Assembly: GCA_910584145.1 (NCBI GenBank)
Contig: CAJTXX010000041.1
Location: 1-20,160 of the forward strand
Direction: 5' to 3'
Source: an uncultured Eggerthellaceae bacterium
GTDB taxonomy: Bacteria > Actinomycetota > Coriobacteriia > Coriobacteriales > Eggerthellaceae
Length of the DNA stretch: 20,160 nt
Positions 6,280 to 13,581 of this stretch are shown here, piece after piece; position 1 is the first letter of the stretch, and the number at the start of each line of letters is the position of its first letter. Below the pieces are notes generated by a model. The model saw only the letters and a program-made list of their open reading frames with translations. It did not search any database and had not been told where the DNA came from. The position numbers and the translations under genes were made by a program.

Positions 6280-7230
6280 CTATAGTTTCAGATTCAGATC
6301 CATCGAGATCAGCTTGTCCTTGACCTCTTCGATGGATTTCGCGCCGAAATTGCGGATGTTCAGCAGGTCGTTCTCGCTGAACTCGACCAGCTGGCGCACC
6401 GAATGGATGCCGGCGCGCTTCAGGCAGTTATAGGAACGCACGGACAGGTCCAGGTCCTCTATCTGCTTGTCGAGCTCCGCATTGCTCTCGGTCCCCTCAG
6501 GAGCGAAGATGGAGACGGCCTCCACCTCGGCTTCCTCGTCGCGCTCGCCGAGCGCCAGGAATGCGCCCATGTACTGGTTGATGATGTTCGCGCCCTGGCA
6601 GACCGCATCGGTCGGGCTGATGGAGCCATCGGTCTCCACCTCCAGCACCAGGCGGTCGTAGTCGGTGCGCTGGCCCACGCGGGTGTCCTCCACGTTCAGC
6701 GTGCAGCGCTTCACGGGGCTGAACAGGGAATCCACCGGGATGATGCCGATGGGGTCCTCGGTGCGCTTGTTGTTGTCAGCCGACACGTACCCGCGGCCGA
6801 CGCCGATGCGGATGGTCATGTCCAGCTGGCCGCCATCAGCCACCGTGGCGATCACATGCTCCGGGTTCACCAGCGTGAAGCCGGTGGGAACCTGCAGATC
6901 AGCGCCGGTGACGGTGCGCGGGCCCTCAGCCGACACATGCGCCGTGGCCTCTTCCACATCGTCGGTCTGCTGCGAGAACACCAGGCCCTTCACGTTCAGC
7001 ACGATGTCCGTGATATCCTCGATGACGCCCTCGGCGGTGGTGAACTCGTGCTGCACGCCCTCGATCTGTATAGCCGTGGCCTTCGCCCCGTCCAGCGAGG
7101 ACAGCAGCACGCGGCGCATGGAGTTGCCGAGCGTCGAGCCGTACCCGCGCTCCAAGGGCTCCACGATGTAGCGGGCTACGGTGCCATTCACTTCTTCTGT
7201 TGTTACAGTAGGCCTCATGAACTCCGTCAT
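6280..7230 (-). CDS. rpoA: DNA-directed RNA polymerase subunit alpha
   Basis: 316 residues. The N-terminal dimerisation domain is plain (RYIVEPLERGYGSTLGNSMRR, ATAIQIEGVQHEF, GRGYVSADNN, IIPVDSLFSPV), followed by a linker and the C-terminal domain that contacts promoter UP elements and activators (DLSVRSYNCLKRAGI, LLNIRNFGAKSIEEV). An AAGGAGG site lies 10 nt before ATG 7230; a second ATG four codons in gives MRPTV. It sits between rpsD and rplQ in the usual alpha-operon order. Confidence 0.98.
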   Translation of the reverse strand: MTEFMRPTVTTEEVNGTVARYIVEPLERGYGSTLGNSMRRVLLSSLDGAKATAIQIEGVQHEFTTAEGVIEDITDIVLNVKGLVFSQQTDDVEEATAHVSAEGPRTVTGADLQVPTGFTLVNPEHVIATVADGGQLDMTIRIGVGRGYVSADNNKRTEDPIGIIPVDSLFSPVKRCTLNVEDTRVGQRTDYDRLVLEVETDGSISPTDAVCQGANIINQYMGAFLALGERDEEAEVEAVSIFAPEGTESNAELDKQIEDLDLSVRSYNCLKRAGIHSVRQLVEFSENDLLNIRNFGAKSIEEVKDKLISMDLNLKL

Positions 7231-7259
7231 GTCCGGGTAGCCTCCTTAAATAGCCGCGA

Positions 7260-7886
7260 TTATTTCGAGTAAAGTTCGACGATGAGCTGTTCGCGGATGT
7301 CGGAATCGATCTGATCGCGCTGCGGGAGCGAGAGGACGCTGCCCTGGAGCTTCTCGATGTCTACCTCCAGCCATGCCGGAACGGACGTGCGCTCGTTGCT
7401 GATGAGCGCGCTCTTGATGACCAGCATGTCGCGGGCCTTGGGAGCCACAGCGATGAGGTCGCCCGGGCGCACGCGGAACGACGGGATGTCCACGCGGCGG
7501 CCATTCACCTGGATATGGCCATGACGCACCTGCTGGCGCGCCTCAGCGCGGGACTTCGCGAAGCCCAGACGATAGACCACGTTGTCGAGCCTGCTCTCCA
7601 GGATGCGCAGCAGGTTCTCGCCGGTGATGCCCTGGGCGCGGTTCGCCAGGTCGTAGTAGTGGCGGAACTGCTTCTCCAGCAGACCGTAGATGCGCTTGGT
7701 CTTCTGCTTCTCGCGCAGCTGCTGACGGTATTCGCTCTCTTTGATGCGCTTCTTGCCAGCATCGCCCGGCGCATAGCCGCGACGCTCCATTGCGCACTTA
7801 TCGGAGTAGCAGCGGTCGCCCTTCAGGAAGAGCTTGCACCCTTCGCGGCGGCACAGCCTGCAATCCGGTCCTGTGTATCGTGCCAT
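7260..7886 (-). CDS. rpsD: 30S ribosomal protein S4, zinc-binding form
   Basis: Primary 16S rRNA-binding protein that nucleates small-subunit assembly. 208 residues. The four cysteines of the zinc-type S4 are present at C9, C12, C26 and C31 (CRLC, RCYSDKC), with an additional C17. The S4 RNA-binding domain follows (ESRLDNVVYRLGFAKSRAEARQ, HIQVNGRRVDIPS). Start ATG 7886 has an AAAGGA site. It lies 16 nt after rpsK and 29 nt before rpoA. Confidence 0.98.
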   Translation of the reverse strand: MARYTGPDCRLCRREGCKLFLKGDRCYSDKCAMERRGYAPGDAGKKRIKESEYRQQLREKQKTKRIYGLLEKQFRHYYDLANRAQGITGENLLRILESRLDNVVYRLGFAKSRAEARQQVRHGHIQVNGRRVDIPSFRVRPGDLIAVAPKARDMLVIKSALISNERTSVPAWLEVDIEKLQGSVLSLPQRDQIDSDIREQLIVELYSK

Positions 7887-7902
7887 GAATAGATCCTTTC
7901 AG

Positions 7903-8298
7903 TTACACCCGGCGGCGCTTCTTGGGGCGGCAGCCGTTGTGCGGGATGGGTGTGCAATCTTGAATGCTCGCGATCTCCAGGCCAGCTGCCTGAAGGGTGC
8001 GGATGGCGGTCTCACGGCCGCTGCCGGGGCCCTTCACGAAGACGGACACCTTGCGCAGGCCATGCTCCATAGCCACCTTGGCGCAAGCCTCAGCCGCCAT
8101 CTGCGCCGCGAACGGCGTGGATTTGCGGGAGCCCTTGAAGCCGACGGTGCCAGCGGACTGCCAAGCGATCACATTACCCTGAGGATCGGTGATGCTGATG
8201 ATGGTGTTGTTGAACGTTGACTTGATGTGAGCAGCACCCACAGCAATGTTCTTACGCTCAGAGCGCTTGATGCGCGTTGTGACGTTCTTCTTTGCCAT
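7903..8298 (-). CDS. rpsK: 30S ribosomal protein S11
   Basis: 131 residues, full length. Recognised from VGAAHIKSTFNNTIISITD, GNVIAWQSAGTVGFKGSRK, STPFAAQMAAEACAKVA and the C-terminal SIQDCTPIPHNGCRPKKRRRV. Part of the small-subunit platform near the mRNA E site. GAGGAG precedes ATG 8298, 12 nt after rpsM. Confidence 0.98.
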   Translation of the reverse strand: MAKKNVTTRIKRSERKNIAVGAAHIKSTFNNTIISITDPQGNVIAWQSAGTVGFKGSRKSTPFAAQMAAEACAKVAMEHGLRKVSVFVKGPGSGRETAIRTLQAAGLEIASIQDCTPIPHNGCRPKKRRRV

Positions 8299-8310
8299 TA
8301 TGCTCCTCGC

Positions 8311-8682
8311 TTACTTCTTCTTGCCGCCGATTTGCTTGCGCGGCCCCTTGCGCGTGCGCGCATTCGTGTGGGTGCGCTGACCGCGGACGGGAAGGCCCTT
8401 GCGATGGCGCAGGCCGCGGTAGCAGCCTATCTCCATCAGGCGCTTCACGTTCTGGGAGACCTCGCGGTGCAGGTCGCCCTCCACCTTCAGGTTGCCCTGG
8501 ATGTAGTCGCGGAGCTTCGCTAGATCGTCTTCTGTGAGATCCTTCACGCGGATGTCCGGGTTCACCCCGGTTGCTGCGAGGACCTCTTTGGATGTGGTCA
8601 GACCGATTCCGTAGATGTAGGTCAAGGCTGTTTCGATGCGCTTGCTCTGCGGAAGGTCAACACCGACAAGACGTACTGCCAT
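8311..8682 (-). CDS. rpsM: 30S ribosomal protein S13
   Basis: 123 residues, full length. Recognised from MAVRLVGVDLPQSKRIE, ALTYIYGIGLTTSKEVL and the basic tail GLPVRGQRTHTNARTRKGPRK. It sits in the small-subunit head and contacts P-site tRNA and the large subunit. AAGGGG lies 9 nt before ATG 8682; the gene follows rpmJ by 19 nt. Confidence 0.98.
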   Translation of the reverse strand: MAVRLVGVDLPQSKRIETALTYIYGIGLTTSKEVLAATGVNPDIRVKDLTEDDLAKLRDYIQGNLKVEGDLHREVSQNVKRLMEIGCYRGLRHRKGLPVRGQRTHTNARTRKGPRKQIGGKKK

Positions 8683-8701
8683 GTTATGAACCCCTTCTTC
8701 C

Positions 8702-8815
8702 CTAACCCTGGCGCTGCTTGTGGCGGGGGTTCTCGCATATCACGAGCACCTTGCCGTGGCGCCTGATTATCTTGCACTTGTCGCACATCTTCTTGACCGA
8801 AGGACGTACCTTCAT
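8702..8815 (-). CDS. rpmJ: 50S ribosomal protein L36
   Basis: Short gene of 37 codons. Translation from ATG 8815 begins MKVRPSVKKMCDKCKIIRR and ends HKQRQG before TAG at 8704-8702. The zinc ligands C11, C14, C27 and H32 of the classic C+ form are present. A GAAAGGAATTG stretch precedes the start. It lies in the usual position between infA and rpsM. Confidence 0.97.
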   Translation of the reverse strand: MKVRPSVKKMCDKCKIIRRHGKVLVICENPRHKQRQG

Positions 8816-8884
8816 TTCAATTCCTTTCGGTTATGCGTCTTCTCTATATTCCACGCCCAGCCGCTGGCGATTATCGTCGGCTGA

Positions 8885-9103
8885 TCACTTGAAGCGGTAG
8901 GTGATGCGCCCGCGGTTCAGGTCGTAGACGGACAGCTCCACCGTCACCTTGTCCCCCGGGAGTATCTTGATGTAGTGCATGCGCATCTTACCGGAGATGT
9001 GTGCCAGAATCTCATGGCCGTTCTCGAGCTCCACCTTGAACATCGCATTCGGCAGCGCCTCTTTGACGGTGCCTTCAAGCTCGATAACATCTTCTTTAGC
9101 CAA
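8885..9103 (-). CDS. infA: Translation initiation factor IF-1
   Basis: 72 residues, full length OB-fold protein (EDVIELEGTVKEALPNAMF, MRMHYIKILPGDKVTVEL, RGRITYRFK) that binds the ribosomal A site during initiation. The start is TTG at 9103, supported by GGAGGGC 6-7 nt upstream; no ATG gives the family N-terminus. It is the first gene of the visible ribosomal operon: adk and map, often upstream, are not here and the 368 nt before it are non-coding, so the promoter is probably in that gap. Confidence 0.97.
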   Translation of the reverse strand: MAKEDVIELEGTVKEALPNAMFKVELENGHEILAHISGKMRMHYIKILPGDKVTVELSVYDLNRGRITYRFK

Positions 9104-9130
9104 AAGTGCCCTCCAAGCATCTCATTCCTC

Positions 9131-9146
9131 TGGGCCGCAGGGCCCA
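9131..9146 (-). other. 6-bp GC hairpin in the infA 5' leader
   Basis: TGGGCC and GGCCCA are perfect complements around a 4-nt loop, 27 nt before the infA start codon and before its ribosome binding site. It could act on translation or mRNA stability, but no riboswitch or protein-binding family is recognised. Confidence 0.4.
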
Positions 9147-9263
9147 TCGCTTCACCTGCGAATACGCAGTGGCTACCTATCCTAGCAAAGATCGAGCGGA
9201 ATCGGACGAGAATTTTGAATAGGGCGCACAAAAATCCAGAACCGGCTGTGCTGGTCTTTTTAA

Positions 9264-9296
9264 GGCCTGCTTGTCAGGCCGGCGGCTCGAAGCCGC
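9264..9296. other. Two tandem short hairpins upstream of infA
   Basis: GGCCTG (9264-9269) pairs with CAGGCC (9275-9280) around CTTGT; one base further, GCGGCT (9282-9287) pairs with AGCCGC (9291-9296) around CGA. No T-run follows on the minus strand, so a terminator call is not supported. Function unknown. Confidence 0.4.
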
Positions 9297-9413
9297 GCAA
9301 CCGTTGAGCCTGAGATGGTCCGCTCTGCGCGGTCGGCTCGGTCGCCAGGTATTCGCGTGCGATGCCTCGCGCGCAGCCGCCTTGTCGGCTTTCGGTATGG
9401 TAGCAGAAACGAC

Positions 9414-9450
9414 GATGCGCCCGCAACCTCTGCTGGGCTGCGGGCGCATC
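9414..9450 (-). terminator. Likely intrinsic terminator after the DUF4430 lipoprotein gene
   Basis: Perfect 12-bp stem GATGCGCCCGCA (9414-9425) with 9439-9450, 13-nt loop, 21 nt after the lipoprotein stop codon. On the minus strand the stem is followed by GTCGTTTCTG, a weak T-tract, so termination may be partial. Confidence 0.6.
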
Positions 9451-9471
9451 GGATGCCATCCGCGATGCCGA

Positions 9472-9957
9472 TTAGGCGCGGTAGTAGCTCCAGACCACGG
9501 TATCGCCCGCTGCGAGCACCTGCTCGCCCGCCGACACCGAGGGTATCTCGCCGTTGACGGCATACGTCCAGCCATTCGAGCCCTCATTGGCGATGCCGGC
9601 GATAGAGCTCACGAACGGCCCGAACGCGGAATCCTCCACCACGATGTCAACATCGGCCGCCTTGAGGGCATCGAGGGCGGTAGCGCCCTCCTCTACCGTG
9701 AGGTCGGCATCGACGAGCGCATCCCCGCCGTCGGGGCCTTCCACCGTGACATGCGCTATCTGCTCGACGGCATCGGATGCCGGCGCCGTCGCGCCCGCGC
9801 TGCCTCCCATATCCTGCGTGCTCGGGGCACCGGTAGCGCACCCCATAGACACCATCGCTAGGAAGCAGACCGCCAAGAAGCAGATGGTGCTCAGTACCGC
9901 TGCTCTCTTCTTCACTTTCATCTTCATCCCCTTATCAGATCGACCTTCGCTCAGCAT
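9472..9957 (-). CDS. Small secreted DUF4430-type lipoprotein
   Basis: 161 residues. A basic N-terminus (MKMKVKKR), a hydrophobic stretch (AVLSTICFLAVCFLAMV) and SMGC give a probable lipoprotein signal, though the residue at -3 is Ser rather than Leu. A Ser/Ala/Gly linker leads to a C-terminal domain of about 90 residues containing TVEEGATALDALKAADVDI, SSIAGIANEGSNGWTYAVNG and AGDTVVWSYYRA, which is the DUF4430 (transcobalamin C-terminal-like) pattern. Such domains are extracellular and some relatives bind cobalamin; ligand here is unknown. ATG 9957 has GGGGAG upstream; ATG 9921 (AAGGGG at 6 nt) would give a more usual signal peptide. It stands alone between the tRNA pair and the ribosomal operon. 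Confidence 0.75.
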   Translation of the reverse strand: MLSEGRSDKGMKMKVKKRAAVLSTICFLAVCFLAMVSMGCATGAPSTQDMGGSAGATAPASDAVEQIAHVTVEGPDGGDALVDADLTVEEGATALDALKAADVDIVVEDSAFGPFVSSIAGIANEGSNGWTYAVNGEIPSVSAGEQVLAAGDTVVWSYYRA

Positions 9958-10060
9958 ACCCTTCTCCCCGCCCCGCTGACCGTGCGACCCCGCCGATGCG
10001 CGGCACCGTCGAAGAGCGGCAGCCTCGCGGCTGCGTGCATCCCATCCTGTGTCATGAGAG

Positions 10061-10134
10061 TGGCTGGGGTACCAGGATTCGAACCTAGATAGCTGGCACC
10101 AAAAACCAGAGTCCTGCCGTTGGACGATACCCCA
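10061..10134 (-). tRNA. tRNA-Gln (anticodon UUG)
   Basis: Minus-strand sequence folds as a full cloverleaf: acceptor TGGGGTA paired with TACCCCA, discriminator G, encoded CCA (10063-10061), T-arm with GGTTCGAATCC, anticodon stem CTGGT/GCCAG around loop TTTTGGT giving anticodon TTG. It lies 18 nt downstream of tRNA-Lys and is probably processed from the same transcript. A short GC hairpin (10019-10034) downstream has no clear T-run. Confidence 0.97.
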
Positions 10135-10152
10135 GCGAGAGCGCTCTAGGAA

Positions 10153-10228
10153 TGGTGGGCCGTGAGGGAATCGAACCCGCGACCTTGGGATTAAAAGTCC
10201 CCTGCTCTACCAACTGAGCTAACGGCCC
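10153..10228 (-). tRNA. tRNA-Lys (anticodon UUU)
   Basis: Minus-strand cloverleaf of 76 nt: acceptor GGGCCGT with ACGGCCC, D-arm AGCTCAGTTGGTAGAGC, anticodon stem GGGGA/TCCCA around CTTTTAA (anticodon TTT), T-loop GGTTCGATTCC and encoded CCA at 10155-10153. First tRNA of a Lys-Gln pair, directly below the promoter at 10253-10281. Confidence 0.97.
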
Positions 10229-10252
10229 GAAATCCTAGAGTGACAAGGGGTT

Positions 10253-10281
10253 ATTGTAAACGTGGGCGATTCCCCGGTCAA
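10253..10281 (-). promoter_or_regulatory. Strong promoter for the tRNA-Lys/tRNA-Gln unit
   Basis: Minus strand: TTGACC (10281-10276), 17-nt spacer, TACAAT (10258-10253), both 5 of 6 to consensus. The transcription start would be near 10246, about 18 nt before the mature tRNA-Lys 5' end. The -35 lies within 10 nt of the stop codon of the upstream exporter gene. Confidence 0.85.
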
Positions 10282-10284
10282 ATG

Positions 10285-11274
10285 CTAGAAGACCACGCCG
10301 AGCGCATTCGCGGCGAGGCCCCACAGGACGCCGGTGGCGTACAGCGCCGCGATGATGGCGACGTTCTGCTTCCAGTGGCGGTTCGCGCGCACCAGCACGA
10401 GCAGGCCCACGCCGGCCGACACCAGCAGGCCCGCGAGCATGGCGCCCGCACCCAGCACGCCCTCGATGTACAGATCGGCGATGACCACGCTCGCCGCGCA
10501 GTTCGGGATGAGGCCCACCAGCGCCGATGCGAACACCGAGAACGCGGGGTTCGCCGCCATGATGTCGCCGAGCGCATCCTCCCCCACCACCTCGAGCACC
10601 CAGTCGAGCGCGAACGTGATGACGAAGATGAACACCATCACCTGCACGGTATGCTTCAACGCCGACAGCACGATGCCCTTCCATGTGCTGTCATGGCTGT
10701 GATCGTGGGCGTGATGCTCATGCGTGCAGCTCGCGCAGCAGTCGTCGGTGTGCTCGTAGGCGAGCTCGGGGTTCTCCTCGCAGGTGCCGCAGTCGTGCGA
10801 GCAGCCGCACTGGTCCTGCTCGCAGAGCTCATGGATGCGCAGGCTCTGCCTGTCGCGGCGCGCCAAGCGCAGCACGGCATCGACGATGAAGCCCATCACC
10901 ATGCCGATGATCACCTTCGCCCCCATGATGGACAAGATGGTGGGCAGCGGCACCTGCTCAGCGAGGAAGATGGGCAGCATCTCATCAGAAGTGGACAGGA
11001 ACACGGCGAACAGCGTGCCGAGCGTGACGACGCGCCCCGCATATAGCGTGGCCGACATAGCGGAGAACCCGCACTGCGGCACCACGCCGAGCAGCGCGCC
11101 CACCACCGGGCCAGCCGCGCCCGCGTGCCTGATGGCCTCCTGCGTCTGAGCACCGGTCTTATGCTCCAGCCACTCCATCGCCAGATAGGTGACGAACAGG
11201 AACGGCACCAGATACAGCGTATCGCTCAGCGAATGCCCGAGCACATGCTCCAAGATATGCAAGAACTCTTCCAT
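10285..11274 (-). CDS. Putative 10-TM heavy-metal exporter (ArsP_2 / 'putative manganese transporter' family) with Cys/His-rich loop
   Basis: 329-residue polytopic membrane protein. Two homologous halves are visible: GVVPQCGFSAMSATLYAGRV (63-82) and GLIPNCAASVVIADLYIEGV (254-273), each in a run of membrane segments, typical of the PF11449-type putative metal exporters. Between them a soluble loop (about 145-196) carries eight cysteines (C151, 156, 158, 162, 165, 179, 180, 183) and nine histidines, clearly a metal-binding segment. Transported metal is unknown; Mn, Zn, Cu and Ni are all possible. ATG 11274 has no ribosome binding site: CTCCTT precedes it and a TAAAAT hexamer lies 6 nt upstream, so the mRNA may be leaderless. 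No ABC or regulator gene is adjacent. Confidence 0.82.
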   Translation of the reverse strand: MEEFLHILEHVLGHSLSDTLYLVPFLFVTYLAMEWLEHKTGAQTQEAIRHAGAAGPVVGALLGVVPQCGFSAMSATLYAGRVVTLGTLFAVFLSTSDEMLPIFLAEQVPLPTILSIMGAKVIIGMVMGFIVDAVLRLARRDRQSLRIHELCEQDQCGCSHDCGTCEENPELAYEHTDDCCASCTHEHHAHDHSHDSTWKGIVLSALKHTVQVMVFIFVITFALDWVLEVVGEDALGDIMAANPAFSVFASALVGLIPNCAASVVIADLYIEGVLGAGAMLAGLLVSAGVGLLVLVRANRHWKQNVAIIAALYATGVLWGLAANALGVVF

Positions 11275-11280
11275 AAGGAG

Positions 11281-11286
11281 ATTTTA
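11281..11286 (-). promoter_or_regulatory. Possible -10 element for a leaderless exporter mRNA
   Basis: TAAAAT ends 6 nt before the A of the start codon, the spacing expected if transcription begins at the ATG. There is no clear -35, and the lack of a ribosome binding site agrees with leaderless translation. Slightly upstream an AGGGC/GCCCT hairpin (11302-11317) followed by TTTTC could instead be an attenuator in a longer leader. Confidence 0.3.
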
Positions 11287-11406
11287 CCCATAAGACCGAA
11301 AAGGGCAGCATAGCCCTCACCCAACCGTAACGAAACCAAAGGAAAACGGCACGGATCCCTCCCCTCCCTAAAAGGGATGCGCTAACCCCTTCCTGCCACA
11401 ACACCG

Positions 11407-11516
11407 CCTGAGCGGCTGGGGTATGCGCACAAAGCGGGTTCCGCAGCGAAAAGGGCCCCGAAGGGCCCTTTTCGCGAGGACTGTCCGAGCGACTGCGCAT
11501 ACCCCAGCCGCTCAGG
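11407..11516. repeat. Long palindrome with 23-bp perfect arms and conserved loop boxes (copy B), with nested inner hairpin
   Basis: Arms 11407-11429 and 11494-11516 are exact reverse complements (left arm starts CCTGAGCGGCTGGGG). The 64-nt loop holds box 1 CAAAGCGGGTTCCGCAGC (11430-11447) and box 2 GCGAGGACTGTCCGAGCGAC (11474-11493), 17/18 and 19/20 identical to copy A at 2916-3006. Where copy A has AAA between the boxes, this one has a second perfect palindrome: 13-bp stem GCGAAAAGGGCCC (11446-11458 with 11463-11475) around CGAA. It lies 19 nt after the groEL stop. No T-run follows the outer stem on either strand. Confidence 0.93.
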
Positions 11517-11535
11517 AACGAACAAGCACAAAAGC

Positions 11536-13164
11536 TTAGTACATCCCGCCGCCACCGCCCATGGCGCCAGCCAGAGCAGACAGATCGGGACCCTCGGAGG
11601 GTATCTCGTTGATGGTCGCCTCGGTGATGAGGATCAAGCTCGCCACGGATGCCGCAGACTGCAATGCGGTACGGGTCACCTTCACGGGGTCGTTCACGCC
11701 CATCGCGATCATGTCGCCCCACTCGCCGGTCTTGTAGTTGCGACCCATGCCCTTCTTGGCCTTCTTCACCTCGGCCACCTCGACGGAGCCCTCGAAGCCC
11801 GCGTTCTCGGCGATGGCGCGCAGTGGCGCCTCCAGGGCACGGCGGATGATGTCCACGCCGACCTGCTCGTCGGCATCGACCTTCATCTTGTCGAGCGCGC
11901 CGATGGCGTTCACGAGCGCCACGCCGCCGCCGGGCACGATGCCCTCCTCCACCGCAGCGCGGGTCGCCTGCAGGGCGTCCTCGATGCGGCTCTTCTTCTC
12001 CTTCAGCTCGCTCTCAGTGGCAGCGCCCACCTTCAGCACAGCCACGCCGCCCGACAGCTTGCTCAGGCGCTCCTGGAGCTTCTCGCGGTCGAAGTCGGAA
12101 TCAGTGCGCTCCATCTCGGCCTTGATCTGCGCGATGCGGGCCTTGATGTCGGCCTTCTTGCCAGCGCCATCGACGATCAACGCGTTGTCCTTGGTCACCT
12201 TCACGGTCTTAGCGGTGCCCATCATGTCGACAGTGGCATCAGCCAGGCTCATGCCGAAGTCCTTGTCGATCACCTGCGCACCGGTGACGGCGGCGATGTC
12301 CTCCAAGATGCGCTTGCGGCGGTCGCCGAAGCCGGGAGCCTTGATGGCCACCACGTTCAGGGTGCCGCGCAGCTTGTTCAGCAGCAGCGTGGCCAGCGCC
12401 TCGCCGTCCACATCCTCGGCCACCAAGAACAGCGGGCGGCCGCTGCGCATGACCTCTTCCAGCAGCGGGATGAAATCCTGCACGTTGGAGACCTTCTGGT
12501 CGGTCAGCATGATGTAGGGATCCTTCAGGACCGCCTCCATCTTCTCCATGTCGGTGGCCATGTAGGGGCTGATATAGCCGCGGTCGTACTGCATGCCCTC
12601 GACGATATCCATCTCGATGCCGAAGGTCTGGCTCTCCTCGACGCTGATGGCGCCGTCCTTGCCGACAGCGGCCATAGCCTCGGCGATCTTCTCGCCGATG
12701 ACGGGGTCGCCCGCGGAGATGGTGCCGACGTTGGCGATCTGCTCTTTGGTGGAGACGTTCTTCGACGCCTTCTTGATGGACTCGACCACCGCTTCGGTGG
12801 CCTGCTCGATGCCGCGGCGGATGGCCAGCGCATCGCTGCCAGCGGTGACGTTCTTCAAGCCGTCGGAGACGATCACGTCAGCGAGCAGGGTGGCGGTGGT
12901 GGTGCCGTCGCCAGCGACATCGTTTGTCTTCACGGCGACCTCGCGCACGAGCTGGGCGCCCATGTTCTCGATGGGGTCTTCCAGCTCCACTTCCTTGGCC
13001 ACGGTCACGCCGTCGTTGGTGATGGTGGGAGCGCCGTAGCTCTTCTCGAGCGCCACGTAGCGGCCCTTGGGGCCGAGCGTCACCTTCACCGCATCGGAGA
13101 GCTTCTTGACGCCCGCGCCGAGAGCGCTGCGCGCGTCCTGATCGAAAGTTATAGCCTTTGCCAT
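11536..13164 (-). CDS. groEL: 60-kDa chaperonin GroEL
   Basis: 542 residues, full length. Forms the double-ring folding chamber with GroES. Recognised from VTLGPKGRYVALEKSYGAPTI in pieces, the ATP-site DVAGDGTTTATLLADVI, MQYDRGYISPYM, EGIVPGGGVALVNA and the Gly/Met-rich tail GGGGGMY. AAGGGAT lies 9 nt before ATG 13164; groES ends 27 nt upstream, so the pair forms one operon under the CIRCE operator at 13546. Only one groEL is in the window. Palindrome copy B follows the stop. Confidence 0.98.
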   Translation of the reverse strand: MAKAITFDQDARSALGAGVKKLSDAVKVTLGPKGRYVALEKSYGAPTITNDGVTVAKEVELEDPIENMGAQLVREVAVKTNDVAGDGTTTATLLADVIVSDGLKNVTAGSDALAIRRGIEQATEAVVESIKKASKNVSTKEQIANVGTISAGDPVIGEKIAEAMAAVGKDGAISVEESQTFGIEMDIVEGMQYDRGYISPYMATDMEKMEAVLKDPYIMLTDQKVSNVQDFIPLLEEVMRSGRPLFLVAEDVDGEALATLLLNKLRGTLNVVAIKAPGFGDRRKRILEDIAAVTGAQVIDKDFGMSLADATVDMMGTAKTVKVTKDNALIVDGAGKKADIKARIAQIKAEMERTDSDFDREKLQERLSKLSGGVAVLKVGAATESELKEKKSRIEDALQATRAAVEEGIVPGGGVALVNAIGALDKMKVDADEQVGVDIIRRALEAPLRAIAENAGFEGSVEVAEVKKAKKGMGRNYKTGEWGDMIAMGVNDPVKVTRTALQSAASVASLILITEATINEIPSEGPDLSALAGAMGGGGGMY

Positions 13165-13191
13165 TATCGTCTATCCCTTCTGGTCGACTGG

Positions 13192-13482
13192 TTACTTGGA
13201 GAACACTGCGTAGATGTCGTCGCCGCGCACGATGAGCACTTCCTCGTCGTCGCAGACGATCTCGTTGCCGCCGTACTTGCTGTAGACGACGCGGTCGCCC
13301 ACCTTCACGGGCACCTCGACGCGGTTGCCGTCCTTGTCCAAGCGGCCTTCGCCCACAGCCAGCACCGTGCCGGTCTGCGGCTTCTCTTTGCTGTCACCTG
13401 CCAGGAACAGGCCTGATGCAGTGGTGATCTCGGCCTCATCCTGCTTGATGATGACGCGGTCGCCCAGCGGCTTGAGATTCAT
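13192..13482 (-). CDS. groES: 10-kDa co-chaperonin GroES
   Basis: 96 residues, full length: MNLKPLGDRVIIKQDEAE, mobile loop TTASGLFLAGDSKEKPQ, then TGTVLAVGEG and VGDRVVYSKYGGNEIV. Caps the GroEL ring. AAGGAG lies 8 nt before ATG 13482. First gene of the heat-shock operon controlled by CIRCE/HrcA. Confidence 0.98.
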   Translation of the reverse strand: MNLKPLGDRVIIKQDEAEITTASGLFLAGDSKEKPQTGTVLAVGEGRLDKDGNRVEVPVKVGDRVVYSKYGGNEIVCDDEEVLIVRGDDIYAVFSK

Positions 13483-13545
13483 ATTCGACTCCTTCTTCGG
13501 TCGTTTCAGCTTCCTGTTGGATTAAACCACATTTCGAGCGGTTGT

Positions 13546-13572
13546 TTAGCACTCGTTACTAAAGAGTGCTAA
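13546..13572. promoter_or_regulatory. CIRCE operator (HrcA binding site) of groESL
   Basis: Perfect match to the consensus: TTAGCACTC (13546-13554), 9-nt spacer, GAGTGCTAA (13564-13572). It lies just below the predicted groES -10, 64 nt before the start codon, so HrcA bound here would block transcription until heat shock. hrcA is not in the window. Confidence 0.97.
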
Positions 13573-13581
13573 ACGGTGCAT

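Larger units (their letters stand above)
9104..9471. other. Intergenic region holding the infA leader and promoter
   Basis: No credible gene is seen in these 368 nt. Contents on the minus strand: a possible weak -10 TAGGAT (9186-9181) without a good -35, the leader hairpin at 9131-9146, two tandem short hairpins at 9264-9296 and the terminator of the upstream lipoprotein gene at 9414-9450. The stretch about 9300-9410 shows nothing I can name. Confidence 0.5.

Noticed and set aside
5072..6433. 453-codon plus-strand frame
   Set aside because: Antisense to ecfT and rplQ; Ser/Ala-rich shadow without motifs.
11275..11406. yybP-ykoY manganese riboswitch or other metal riboswitch before the exporter gene
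   Set aside because: No recognisable conserved core; only a small hairpin with a short T-run.
11159..11722. 187-codon minus-strand frame across palindrome copy B
   Set aside because: Runs through the groEL 3' end and the palindrome in another frame; no start signals or motifs.
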